NCBI GenBank assembly: GCA_014652975.1
Contig: BMZV01000002.1
Span: 1 to 64,000, forward strand
Source: Kocuria marina
Lineage (GTDB): Bacteria > Actinomycetota > Actinomycetes > Actinomycetales > Micrococcaceae
Reading direction: 5' to 3'
DNA: 64,000 nucleotides
The number at the start of each line of letters is the position of its first letter. The first letter of the stretch is position 1. Shown in pieces: positions 1 through 8,102 of this stretch. Both the position numbers and the translations under genes were made by a program. The notes under the pieces are model-generated. The model was not told the DNA's origin. It ran no database searches and was given only the letters and a program-made list of their open reading frames with translations.

Positions 1-21
1 ACATGAAAGAAAGAAGTGGTC

Positions 22-52
22 GAGGCCGCACCCCCTTAGGGGGCGCGGCCTC
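22..52. terminator. Strong hairpin, probable bidirectional terminator
   Basis: Arms GAGGCCGC (22-29) and GCGGCCTC (45-52) pair perfectly. Inside them CCCCC (31-35) pairs with GGGGG (39-43) across a TTA loop, with one A-C mismatch. There is no T-run. It lies about 170 bases beyond the stop of the minus-strand response regulator, so it could end that transcript and/or one arriving from the left. Confidence 0.75.
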
Positions 53-220
53 CCACCATTTAACACGCCGGAACGCACACAAGCCCGCGATCGTGCAGTG
101 TAAACGCCACGGTGGGCTTCACCATGGCGCCAGCGGCGATGGGTTCGTTCGGGCCACCACCACGATCGGGTTCTTCTGCTGCACCCCGATGCGAGTCGAC
201 AGCGTCACGCTCTCTCACCC

Positions 221-835
221 TCAGATCCATCCCTCGTCCCATGCCCGCTGCACGGCCTCTTGACGGGTGGACACGTGCAACTTGGCCAGGGCCGAGGAGA
301 CGTAGTTCCGGACGGTCCCCGGTGCGAGATGCAGGGCCGCAGCCGCGTCCGCGAGAGTGGGCTGCTGCGCGGATTCACGCAGCACGTCCAGTTCCCGGTC
401 ACTCAGAGGGCATGCGGAGCCCGATAGCGCACTCGCGGCGATTTCTGGATCCACGTACCGCTTGCCGGCCGCGATGTCCCGCACCACCTGGGCCAGCTTC
501 TCGGAGGGCGTGGACTTGGGGAGGAACCCGGACACGCCCGCAGACAGGGTGCGGCGCAGTACTCCGGGACGGGCGTGGCGCGTGACCATGAGGATGCGGG
601 TGTCCACCGAGCTCACGATGCGCTGCGCCGTGTCCACGCCATCCGTGGGCGGCATCTCCAGGTCCAGGATGCACACGGTGGGGGAGTGCTGCTGAGCCGC
701 CCGTAGAGCCTCGGCCCCGTCTGCGACATCGGCCACCACGTCGAAGTCGTCCTCGAGGCGCAGCAGGGCAGCAAGGGCCCCGCGGATCAGGTGCTCGTCG
801 TCCGCGAGAAGGATCGTGATCCGCTCGTCATTCAT
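221..835 (-). CDS. NarL/LuxR-type response regulator (DesR-like)
   Basis: A 204-residue two-domain regulator. The N-terminal receiver has acidic residues DDE near 12-14, the likely phosphoacceptor D58 in ILDLEMPP and the conserved Lys in LPKSTP. The C-terminal LuxR-type HTH begins near LSDRELDVL and contains the recognition helix region PGTVRNYVSSALAKL. Its start overlaps the stop of the upstream histidine kinase by 8 bases, so the two are a co-translated pair. The family activates or represses transcription after phosphorylation by its partner kinase. The target is not obvious: neither a desaturase nor an ABC exporter, common partners of DesKR-like systems, is adjacent. The divergent small membrane gene at 2389 is one candidate. 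Family certain, role unknown. Confidence 0.93.
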   Translation of the reverse strand: MNDERITILLADDEHLIRGALAALLRLEDDFDVVADVADGAEALRAAQQHSPTVCILDLEMPPTDGVDTAQRIVSSVDTRILMVTRHARPGVLRRTLSAGVSGFLPKSTPSEKLAQVVRDIAAGKRYVDPEIAASALSGSACPLSDRELDVLRESAQQPTLADAAAALHLAPGTVRNYVSSALAKLHVSTRQEAVQRAWDEGWI

Positions 836-2189
836 GGTCGTCTCGTGTCATGGGCACGCGCGCGGTCAGGGTGAAACCGTCGTGCGCGGGATCGAAGGTG
901 TACGTGAGCGTGCCTCCCAGCGCCGACAGTCGTTCACGCAACCCCGCCAATCCGTTCCCGGTGGAGGCGTCCGGCGTGGATTCCGAGGACGGGGACGCGC
1001 CGTCGTTGTGGATGACGAGTTCGAGATGAGCGCCCCCGCCCGGCAGGCGTCGGCGCCGTGCGGCACGACCGGTGGGTGCGGCGTCGTCGTCACGTCCCGT
1101 GGACGAGATCAAACGCAGCGAGATCCGCGCGGAGGAGGCGTGGGAGTGCCGCAGGATGTTGGTCGTGCCCTCCCGCACAACGAGGCCCAGCACATTGCTC
1201 GTGACGGTGTCACCGCGGCCGTCCTCGGTGGAGTCGGGGAAGGGTCGTGAGCGACCGGCCCAGGTCCGCAGCATCGGGGGCAGGTCCACGTCCGTGTGGA
1301 TCCCGGCCGCGCCGAGAACGGAGGACGCGTTCTCGAGCTCGCCCACGAGAGTGGTGGAGCGATAACCCTGGACGAGGGAGCGTGTGTCACGCAGGGCTTC
1401 CTGCGCGCCTGCGTGAGCCGCGAGGACCTGCTCGCGGGCGGCGTCGTACTGCTGTTTGCCGAGCAGGCGGGCCGCGAGATCCGTGGTGAGGCTGATGACC
1501 TGCAGGTGATGCCCCTGGACGTCGTGCAGGTCCGCCGCGAAGCGCAGCCGCTCGTTCGCGATGGCCAGGTCCGCGGCACGGCGCTGAGCGGCCTCCAGCT
1601 GTAGCATGACGCCCCAGACCCACAACGAGGAGGGGATGGCGAGCAGGACGATCCCCGCGTACTGGATGGTCATGGCGACGTCCATCGCGGTCGGGTTCAT
1701 CACTCCCATGGCCCAACAGACCAAGAGGTATACGGGCGGGATCGCAGCGGCCACGAGGAACAACCAGCGCCAGCGGTGCTCGGGCTGCAGGCCGGCCGTC
1801 ATGACCACGACGGCCAGGGGGAGTGCGGCGTAAACCCCTCGGGGGCCGACGCTCGCCGCGAGAACGGCGCACACTATCCCCAGGATCGCAGCCACACCCA
1901 TGAAGGGAGTCAACACGGCCGCCCGACTCACACCCCGACGAATCCGCAACAGCCCTGCGGCCCAGCACAGCAGGCTCGTCACGCCGATGATCCCCGTCGT
2001 GACGTACGCGGCCGCCGATGGCCTGAACGCGATGGCCGCGAAGTTCAGGAAGAACACGTAGAGCAGGATGCCCACCAGCGTGAGGTAGGTGCTCCACCAC
2101 ACCAGGCTCATGTTCCGGCGTTGCCGCGCGAGGTCGAGCTCGTGCTGTTCTGCGCCGTGGACCGGCGCGGACGTAGGGATCGCCGACAT
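828..2189 (-). CDS. Membrane sensor histidine kinase, HisKA_3 family (DesK-like)
   Basis: A 453-residue inner-membrane kinase. Residues about 30-195 hold five or six hydrophobic segments forming a membrane sensor with no large extracellular loop. The dimerisation/phosphoacceptor box follows at FAADLHDVQGHHLQVISL, with H222 the likely phosphorylated residue. The ATPase domain ends with a G-box of form GNGLAGLRERL. An Arg/Pro-rich insertion sits inside the ATPase domain near residues 355-375. It is transcribed with its response regulator (8-base overlap). DesK-type kinases sense membrane state or antimicrobial stress, but the signal here cannot be read from sequence. Confidence 0.92.
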   Translation of the reverse strand: MSAIPTSAPVHGAEQHELDLARQRRNMSLVWWSTYLTLVGILLYVFFLNFAAIAFRPSAAAYVTTGIIGVTSLLCWAAGLLRIRRGVSRAAVLTPFMGVAAILGIVCAVLAASVGPRGVYAALPLAVVVMTAGLQPEHRWRWLFLVAAAIPPVYLLVCWAMGVMNPTAMDVAMTIQYAGIVLLAIPSSLWVWGVMLQLEAAQRRAADLAIANERLRFAADLHDVQGHHLQVISLTTDLAARLLGKQQYDAAREQVLAAHAGAQEALRDTRSLVQGYRSTTLVGELENASSVLGAAGIHTDVDLPPMLRTWAGRSRPFPDSTEDGRGDTVTSNVLGLVVREGTTNILRHSHASSARISLRLISSTGRDDDAAPTGRAARRRRLPGGGAHLELVIHNDGASPSSESTPDASTGNGLAGLRERLSALGGTLTYTFDPAHDGFTLTARVPMTRDDHE

Positions 2190-2220
2190 GCCTCCACCCT
2201 AGGGGCCGGGTGATCCGGAT

Positions 2221-2234
2221 ATGACACGTGTCAT
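2221..2234. promoter_or_regulatory. 14-base perfect palindrome upstream of the kinase gene
   Basis: ATGACACGTGTCAT is a perfect palindrome 31 bases before the kinase start codon. It lies in the divergent interval shared with the small membrane gene at 2389. Related TGATGAC pieces occur nearby. The position and symmetry fit an operator for a dimeric regulator, plausibly autoregulation by the adjacent LuxR-type protein. No binding data; inference from symmetry only. Confidence 0.4.
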
Positions 2235-2388
2235 GTGGGCTGATGACATCCGTGGCCAAGGTGATGACGCGGGCTCACTGCCGCGAACGGTCCCCGCGCG
2301 GAAGAGTGGTGGGCAGAAGGGCACGACAGCCCGAACACACGTCCACAGCGCGGCGCTCAAGCACCCGCCGGAGGAGAGGAAGAACGCC

Positions 2389-2871
2389 ATGCAGTGGTTG
2401 CAGGAGAATGTGGAGGCCGCGGGGCAGACCGTTCAGGCCCTGTTCCTGATGCTGGGCGGGGCGATCCCGTTCATCGAGTCCTACGGGGCCTCGGCGGTGG
2501 GGGTCATCGCGGGGATCCATCCCGTGATGGCGGTGCTCTTCGCCGTGATCGGCAACATCGTCTCCATGACCCTGTTGGTCCTGTTCGCGGAGCGGGTCCG
2601 GAAGTTCTTCACGCGCAATCGGGACGAGCGCAAGGAGCCGAGCAAACGTCAGCAGCGTTTCGTGAGGATGTTCGAGAAGTACGGGGTGGCCGGGGTGTCA
2701 ATCCTGGGTCAGGCCGTGCTGCCCAGTCAGATCACCTCGTCCATGATGGCCGGGGCTGGCGTGGCCAAGGGGAAGATCATCTTCTGGCAGTGCATCTCGA
2801 TCGTGCTGTGGGGTGTCCTGTTCGCCGGCCTCGCCTCGGCGGGACTCTCCGTGATCACCGGGGTCTCCTGA
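2389..2871 (+). CDS. Small multi-drug export / DedA-like membrane protein
   Basis: A 160-residue integral membrane protein starting MQWLQENVEAAGQ. The ATG at 2389 is preceded by GGAGGAGAGG at 2370-2379, which favours it over upstream in-frame codons that would add an unconvincing 56-residue leader. Four hydrophobic segments are visible, with a charged cytoplasmic loop (RNRDERKEPSKRQQ) in the middle. The pattern matches the putative small multi-drug export protein family (Pfam Sm_multidrug_ex); its transport substrate is not established. It is divergent from the two-component genes and convergent with the symporter downstream. Confidence 0.8.
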   Translation: MQWLQENVEAAGQTVQALFLMLGGAIPFIESYGASAVGVIAGIHPVMAVLFAVIGNIVSMTLLVLFAERVRKFFTRNRDERKEPSKRQQRFVRMFEKYGVAGVSILGQAVLPSQITSSMMAGAGVAKGKIIFWQCISIVLWGVLFAGLASAGLSVITGVS

Positions 2872-2918
2872 GCGGGTGCTCCCTGGGCGGGCCACCCGTA
2901 CCGGCACCCGGCCACGAG

Positions 2919-2959
2919 ATGACGACGGCGCGTCGCACAGTGCGACGCGCCGTCGTCAT
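2919..2959. terminator. Bidirectional terminator between convergent genes
   Basis: A 19-base perfect stem (2919-2937 with 2941-2959) closes on a three-base loop CAG. It lies between the + strand membrane gene ending at 2871 and the - strand symporter ending at 2998, so it can serve both. No T-run on either side. Confidence 0.85.
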
Positions 2960-2997
2960 GGATCGCAGGTGCGGGCTGCGAGGCCCGCACGAGATGG

Positions 2998-4209
2998 TCA
3001 GACGGTCGACTCCGCGGGGGCGTCACGCAGGCGCCCGCTCTTGTCCTTGAGCATGCGGTCCATGACGGCAGCGATGGCGCCGTCGCCGGTGACGTTACAT
3101 GCGGTGCCGAACGAGTCGATGGCCACGTAGGTGGCGATCATGAGCCCCACGGCGGTCTCGTCGAAGCCCAGGGTGGACTGCAGGATGCCGACCGCGGCCA
3201 TGATCGCGCCGCCGGGGACACCGGGCGCGGCGACCATGGTCACGCCCAGCAGCAGGATGAACCCGATGTACTGCCACGTGTTGATGGGCATCCCCGAGAT
3301 GGTCATGATCGCCAGGGAGAACAGCACGATCTTCATGGTGGACCCGGAGAGGTGGATCGTGGCGCACAGGGGAATGGTGAACCCGGCGACGCGCTCGTCC
3401 ACGCCGTTGCGCTTGGTGCATTCCAAGGTCACGGGGATGGTCGCCGCGGACGATGACGTGCCCAGCGCCGTGGCGTACGCCGGGAGCATGTTCTTGAGCA
3501 TCACGAACGGGTTGCGCTTGGCCACGAGGCCCGCCACGCAGTACTGGATGATCAGGATCACCACGGTCATGATGAACGCCAGGATCACCACGCGCAGGAA
3601 GGTGGAGATCACCAGGACGATCTGCCCGTTCATGGTGAGGCTCAGGAACATGCCGAAGATGTAGACGGGCAACAGCGGGATGATGATCTTCTCCACGATC
3701 CGCATCACGATCGTGCGCAGCTCCCCGAACCCGCGGTGCAGGGAGTTGCCCTTGACGAACGTGATCCCCACGCCGATGCAGAAGGCCAGGATGAGAGCTG
3801 TCATCACGTCGAACACGGGTGGCATGGTGATGTCGAAGAACCCGCTCAGGGCGTGGTCCTCCGGGTTCTCCAGCCCGTTGACGGACCTGTCACCGCCCAG
3901 CAGCCACGGGTAGCTCGCCTTGGCCACGAGGAACGCCAGGAGACCGGCGAAAATGGTGGACCCGTACGCGATGGCCGCCGTCACGGCCAACCACTTGCCC
4001 GCGCCCCGCCCCAGATCCGCAATGGCCGGTGTCACGAGGCCCACGATGATCAGGGGGATCAGAAACCCCAGGAACTGGCTGAAGATGCCGTTGAAGGTTA
4101 TGAACACCCGTGCGAGCCATTCCGGGAAGAAGAGGCCGAAGACGACGCCCATGACGATGGCCACGAGGACCCGCAGAAGCAGGTTTTTGGAGAGGGATCT
4201 CAAACGCAT
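2998..4209 (-). CDS. Dicarboxylate/amino acid:cation symporter (DAACS family)
   Basis: A 403-residue polytopic membrane protein of the SLC1/DAACS fold. The family couples Na+ or H+ influx to uptake of C4-dicarboxylates, glutamate/aspartate or serine/threonine. Family signatures include the serine-rich re-entrant loop (ATALGTSSSAATIPVTLE) and the second half-loop region after APGVPGG, followed by the substrate-site segment SFGTACNVTGDGAIAAV near the C-terminus. The length is typical. The exact substrate cannot be assigned: this copy differs clearly from the DctA-like paralogue at 25662 and is closer in style to SstT-like carriers. It appears monocistronic and ends at a shared hairpin. Confidence 0.9.
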   Translation of the reverse strand: MRLRSLSKNLLLRVLVAIVMGVVFGLFFPEWLARVFITFNGIFSQFLGFLIPLIIVGLVTPAIADLGRGAGKWLAVTAAIAYGSTIFAGLLAFLVAKASYPWLLGGDRSVNGLENPEDHALSGFFDITMPPVFDVMTALILAFCIGVGITFVKGNSLHRGFGELRTIVMRIVEKIIIPLLPVYIFGMFLSLTMNGQIVLVISTFLRVVILAFIMTVVILIIQYCVAGLVAKRNPFVMLKNMLPAYATALGTSSSAATIPVTLECTKRNGVDERVAGFTIPLCATIHLSGSTMKIVLFSLAIMTISGMPINTWQYIGFILLLGVTMVAAPGVPGGAIMAAVGILQSTLGFDETAVGLMIATYVAIDSFGTACNVTGDGAIAAVMDRMLKDKSGRLRDAPAESTV

Positions 4210-4413
4210 GCTTCATTATGTACGGCGCCCACCCTCCTGCGGTTCACTCCGCGCGCGGATCATCTCGCCGCGTCCCGTTCGAGTGCCGCGAGCGGCCCGT
4301 CCATGGCGTTGGGAGTGCTCCGCGCACCGTTTGTAGAATGCTCTTCGAGAACATCCGGCGGTGCCAGATCCCGCCCCCGCACCATGGCCGCAGGCCGCAG
4401 TAGGAGACACCCC

Positions 4414-6024
4414 TTGAGCGAATCTGAACAGCACGGTTCCCACGATCGTTCCGATCGTCGACGCAGCGGGGGTGACCGCGGCGGCCGGTGGGGCCGTGAC
4501 GAGCGCGGTTCATCCCGCGGTGGGGGAGACCGCCGGTTCTCCCGGGGCGACGACGATCGTCGGGGCACGGATCGCCGTGGCTCCGATCGCTCCTCGTACC
4601 GCGGGGGCTCGGGGGGCCGTCCCGGAGATCGGGACGGTTTCGGCGGCCGAGGCGGCAGCGGACGCCGTTCATCCGGCGACGACGCTCGCAGCGGCTACCG
4701 GGGCCGGGACGAGCGGGCGGGGATTTACGGCGGGCGCGGTGATGAGCGCAGGAATGATGACCGGCGAGGCGGCTACCGCCGTGACGACGATCGACGCGGT
4801 CCGCGCGACGGCGCTCGTGGTGAGGAACGGGGCGGCTACGGGCGTCGGGACGAGCGTGGTGACCGGGACCGTCGTGAGGGCGGCTATGGACGTCGGGACG
4901 ACCGTCGTGATGGTGGTTTTGGGCGACGTGATGATCGCGGGGACCGGGATCGCCGGGACGGGGGCTTCGCGGGCCGGGGCGGTGACCGGGCTCGCCAGGG
5001 CGGCGGGCGCGGCTTCGGAGCGCGCGACGAGCGCCGCGACTACCGTGACGACCGGCGCGGTGACGCACGTGGCCCCGAGCGCGATGACCGCCGAGATGCC
5101 CAGCCGCGGTTCGTGGCCCCGGACATCGACGCGGACGTCACGGGTCGGGAAATCGACCGGACCGTGCGCCGGGAACTGCAGGCCCTCGAGGCGAGCAATG
5201 CCGAGCGGGTGTCCAAACACCTCGTGATGGCGGCGCGCTATCTCGACGACGATCCCGAATTCGCCCTTGAACACGCCAACGCCGCCGTGCGTAAGGCGGG
5301 GCGGATCGGCGCTGTGCGCGAGGTTGCCGGGATCGCGGCGTATGCGGCCGGTGACTACGCGCTCGCCCTGAAGGAGTTGCGCACCCACCGGCGGATCTCC
5401 GGTTCGCAGGCACACCTGCCGCTCATGGTGGACGCCCAGCGTGCCCTGGGCCGCGTGGACAAGGCCATGGAAGAGGCCATCTCGGATGCCGCTGATGCGC
5501 TGGACGCCGAGGGCAAGGCCGAGCTCGCCATGGTCGTGTCCGGGATCCACGCCGACGCCGGTGACGAACAGGCCGCGCTCGCGGCGCTCGAGATCCCCCA
5601 GCTCGACAAGAACCGCGGGTTCTCCTACAGCCCCAAACTTTTCCGCGCGTACGCGGACGCCCTGCGCGCGGTGGGTCGCGACAGCGAGGCCATGTCGTGG
5701 GATCGCCAGGCCATCGTCGCGGAGGCGGCGCTGGGCATGGGCCAGTTCTCCGAGCCCGAGATCGTGGACCTGGGTGACGACTTAGACGAGGACGACGCTC
5801 GGCGCACCGTCCGGGAGGCCCAGAAGCGACACAGCGCGGACCGCCCCAGTGATGACGCCCCCGAAGTGAGCACGGACTCCGACGAGGAGGCGGCCCCTGC
5901 GCGGGAGGAGACAGCGCCGTCGGACGACGCGGCCGCTCCGGGTGACGCGTCAGCCGACAACCACGCACCCGCCGAGAGCGCCGACGGCGAGCACGGGACG
6001 GACACCGGTCATGACCGCAACTGA
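4414..6024 (+). CDS. RG-rich, helical-repeat cytoplasmic protein
   Basis: 536 residues from a TTG start at 4414, chosen because AGGAG (4402-4406) sits 7 bases upstream; an in-frame ATG at 4384 lacks a good ribosome site. Residues about 5-225 are almost entirely Arg, Gly, Asp and Ser (repeated GYGRRDDR-like units), predicted disordered. A TPR-like alpha-helical region follows (FVAPDIDADVTGREIDRTVRRELQ through GFSYSPKLFRAYADALRAVGRDSEAM). The last ~75 residues are acidic. RG tracts of this kind often bind RNA, but I know no demonstrated function. It opens the tight + strand run and overlaps the HAD gene by 14 bases. Repetitive codon use makes strong false reading frames on both strands. Confidence 0.85.
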   Translation: MSESEQHGSHDRSDRRRSGGDRGGRWGRDERGSSRGGGDRRFSRGDDDRRGTDRRGSDRSSYRGGSGGRPGDRDGFGGRGGSGRRSSGDDARSGYRGRDERAGIYGGRGDERRNDDRRGGYRRDDDRRGPRDGARGEERGGYGRRDERGDRDRREGGYGRRDDRRDGGFGRRDDRGDRDRRDGGFAGRGGDRARQGGGRGFGARDERRDYRDDRRGDARGPERDDRRDAQPRFVAPDIDADVTGREIDRTVRRELQALEASNAERVSKHLVMAARYLDDDPEFALEHANAAVRKAGRIGAVREVAGIAAYAAGDYALALKELRTHRRISGSQAHLPLMVDAQRALGRVDKAMEEAISDAADALDAEGKAELAMVVSGIHADAGDEQAALAALEIPQLDKNRGFSYSPKLFRAYADALRAVGRDSEAMSWDRQAIVAEAALGMGQFSEPEIVDLGDDLDEDDARRTVREAQKRHSADRPSDDAPEVSTDSDEEAAPAREETAPSDDAAAPGDASADNHAPAESADGEHGTDTGHDRN

Positions 6025-7051
6025 TCCCGCCCGCGAGGAGGGGAGCGAGGACGCGACGCTCATCGAACGGTTCGACGCCTTGCTGTGCGATCTGGACGGT
6101 GTGGTCTACGCGGGACCGCACGCGATCGACGGCGCCCCGGAGAGCCTCAAGCGAGTGAAGGACTCGGGGCGCGCGGTGATGTACGTGACCAACAACGCAT
6201 CCCGATCCCCCGAAGCGGTGGCCGAGCACATCTCGTCCCTCGGCGCTCCCGCTCGGACGCAGGACGTGGTGAGTTCCGCCCAGGCGGCCGCGGCTTTGCT
6301 GGCGGAGCGGCTCCCGCGGTCGGCGAAAGTGTTGATCACGGGGGCACAGGCGCTCGCGGACGAGATCCGCGCCGTGGGATTGACCCCCGTGATCTCCCAG
6401 GACGAGCAACCGGAGGCCGTGGTGCAGGGCTTCGACCCGCACATCGGATGGGAGCACCTCGCCGAGGCCGCCTTCACCCTTGCGGACGACGCCGTGCTGT
6501 GGTGCGCGACCAACACCGACCGCACCATCCCCAAGGAACGGGGGATCGCCCCCGGCAACGGGACGCTCGTGGCCGCTGTTGCCGCGGCGTCGGGCCGGGA
6601 ACCCGTGGTCGCGGGCAAACCCGAGGCCCCCATCTTCCGCGAGGCGGCCGAGCGCGTCGGCGCCCGCAACCCCGCAGTCGTGGGGGACCGGCTGGACACC
6701 GACATCCTCGGGGCCAACAACGCGGGCATGCCCGGGATCGAAGTGTTCACGGGGGTGGACTCGCCGCGTTCGGTGCTCGCCGCGTGCACGTCCCAGCGCC
6801 CCACCTACCTCCTGGGGAACCTGCGTGAACTGTTCGAACCGTATCCCCGGGTGGACGTCACGCACGACGGCGGCCGGTTCCGCGCGCGGTGCCGCGAGGC
6901 CGTCGCGGAGACCGACAGCACCGCCGTGACGGTCACCGCGCCTCGCGACAGCCTGGACGGTTGGCGCGCTGCGTGCGCCGCGTGGTGGGCCGCCCATCCC
7001 GACGTCGACGTCGCTCACGAACCGTCGCTGACGTGGCAGGACCCCGCGTGA
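6011..7051 (+). CDS. HAD-IIA family sugar-phosphate-type phosphatase
   Basis: 346 residues from the ATG at 6011, inside the end of the preceding gene. HAD motif I is FDALLCDLDGVVYAG (nucleophile Asp and acid/base Asp two apart). Motif II is the TNNAS loop. Motif IV is GDRLDTDILGANNAGM with the paired acidic residues that bind Mg2+. The capping domain position fits subclass IIA (NagD / p-nitrophenyl phosphatase). A further C-terminal segment of about 70 residues (PRVDVTHDGGRFRARC onward) extends past the usual HAD end. Substrate unknown. The stop overlaps the next GTG by four bases. Confidence 0.92.
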   Translation: MTATDPAREEGSEDATLIERFDALLCDLDGVVYAGPHAIDGAPESLKRVKDSGRAVMYVTNNASRSPEAVAEHISSLGAPARTQDVVSSAQAAAALLAERLPRSAKVLITGAQALADEIRAVGLTPVISQDEQPEAVVQGFDPHIGWEHLAEAAFTLADDAVLWCATNTDRTIPKERGIAPGNGTLVAAVAAASGREPVVAGKPEAPIFREAAERVGARNPAVVGDRLDTDILGANNAGMPGIEVFTGVDSPRSVLAACTSQRPTYLLGNLRELFEPYPRVDVTHDGGRFRARCREAVAETDSTAVTVTAPRDSLDGWRAACAAWWAAHPDVDVAHEPSLTWQDPA

Positions 7052-7284
7052 ACGAGGAACACCCCGAGCCCCCGCACACCGGCCTGGACCCCGTGGACCG
7101 CGTGCTCGCGCGTGAAGCAAACATCGCCGCGCTCCCCGTCACGGAACAGGCGGCGGCGTACGAGGTCCTGCACGAGGAACTGGAGCGGATCCTCAACGCG
7201 TCGCCGGGTTCGTTGCCCGCCGGGCTCATCGACTCCGTGACGGAGCCTGGGTCGGACGCCGCGGGGGAGCGGGAGCACCCGTGA
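7048..7284 (+). CDS. Small conserved-context hypothetical protein
   Basis: A 78-residue acidic protein from a GTG start that overlaps the HAD stop (GTGA). Its own stop overlaps the tlyA GTG in the same way. It reads VNEEHPEPPHTGLDPVDRVLAREANIAAL... with one amphipathic helical stretch around TEQAAAYEVLHEELERIL. No domain recognised. The two four-base overlaps argue that it is a real translated link in the operon. Small acidic proteins occupy this spot in related actinobacteria, but no function is established. Confidence 0.75.
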   Translation: MNEEHPEPPHTGLDPVDRVLAREANIAALPVTEQAAAYEVLHEELERILNASPGSLPAGLIDSVTEPGSDAAGEREHP

Positions 7285-8024
7285 ACGATCGGCTCGACCG
7301 GGCGCTGACCGCGCGCGGTCTCGCCCGGTCCCGCACCGTGGCCGCCGCTCTGATCAAGGCCGGGCGCGTGAGTGTGAACGGGTCCGCGGCCACGAAACCC
7401 TCCGCCGTGGTCACCTCGGAGGCTACGCTCGAGGTCGCGGCAGCCGAGGGCGAGGAGTACGTGAGCCGCGCCGGGCACAAACTGGCCGGCGCGCTCGAAC
7501 GGTTCCCGGACGTGTACCCCGCGGGTAAGCGCTGTCTGGATGCGGGGGCGTCCACCGGAGGGTTCACGGACGTCCTGTTGCGCCGTGGTGCGCGCGAGGT
7601 CGTGGCGGTGGACGTGGGGCACGACCAATTGGTCCCCGAACTGCGCGCGGACCCCCGCGTCCGGGTCCACGAGGGGCTCAACGTGCGCTACCTGGATTCC
7701 GCCGAGATCGGCGGCCCCGCCCAACTCACGGTGTGCGACCTCTCCTTCATCTCCCTGACCCTCGTGGTCCCTGCGCTCGCGGCGGCCACGGAGCGTGGAG
7801 GGGACCTGCTGCTCATGGTCAAACCCCAGTTCGAGGTGGGGGCGCACGCGCTGTCCCGCACCGGCGTCGTGACGTCCGACGCCGCGCGGGAAGCGGCGGT
7901 GGAGCGCGTACGGGCTTGCGCGCGCGACGTCGGGCTCGAGGTCCTCGGCACGGCGCCCAGTCCGCTGCCGGGCCAAGACGGCAACTTGGAGTTCTTCGTG
8001 TGGTGCCGCAGCCCGAAGCACTGA
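7281..8024 (+). CDS. tlyA: TlyA family 2'-O-rRNA methyltransferase / hemolysin-like protein
   Basis: 247 residues. An S4 RNA-binding domain comes first (RLDRALTARGLARSRTVAAALIKAGRVSVNG). A FtsJ-like Rossmann methyltransferase follows with the SAM loop CLDAGASTGGFTDVLL and the acidic ribose contact VAVDVGHDQL. In mycobacteria TlyA 2'-O-methylates C1409 of 16S and C1920 of 23S rRNA, and its loss gives capreomycin resistance. The GTG start overlaps the preceding stop. Position just before NAD kinase and RecN is the standard actinobacterial order. Confidence 0.95.
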   Translation: MNDRLDRALTARGLARSRTVAAALIKAGRVSVNGSAATKPSAVVTSEATLEVAAAEGEEYVSRAGHKLAGALERFPDVYPAGKRCLDAGASTGGFTDVLLRRGAREVVAVDVGHDQLVPELRADPRVRVHEGLNVRYLDSAEIGGPAQLTVCDLSFISLTLVVPALAAATERGGDLLLMVKPQFEVGAHALSRTGVVTSDAAREAAVERVRACARDVGLEVLGTAPSPLPGQDGNLEFFVWCRSPKH

Positions 8025-8102
8025 CCGCGTCGGGGCGCTCGCGTAGTGTTGGCTGAGTCAGCCCACCGTGGGAGTCGATCGCAGGAGGATGGTCTTCAGC
8101 TC

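Noticed and set aside
4669-5550. Open frames on both strands in the RG-rich gene
   Set aside because: Valine/alanine-rich products of the repetitive codons; only the 4414 frame leads into a conserved domain and has a ribosome site.
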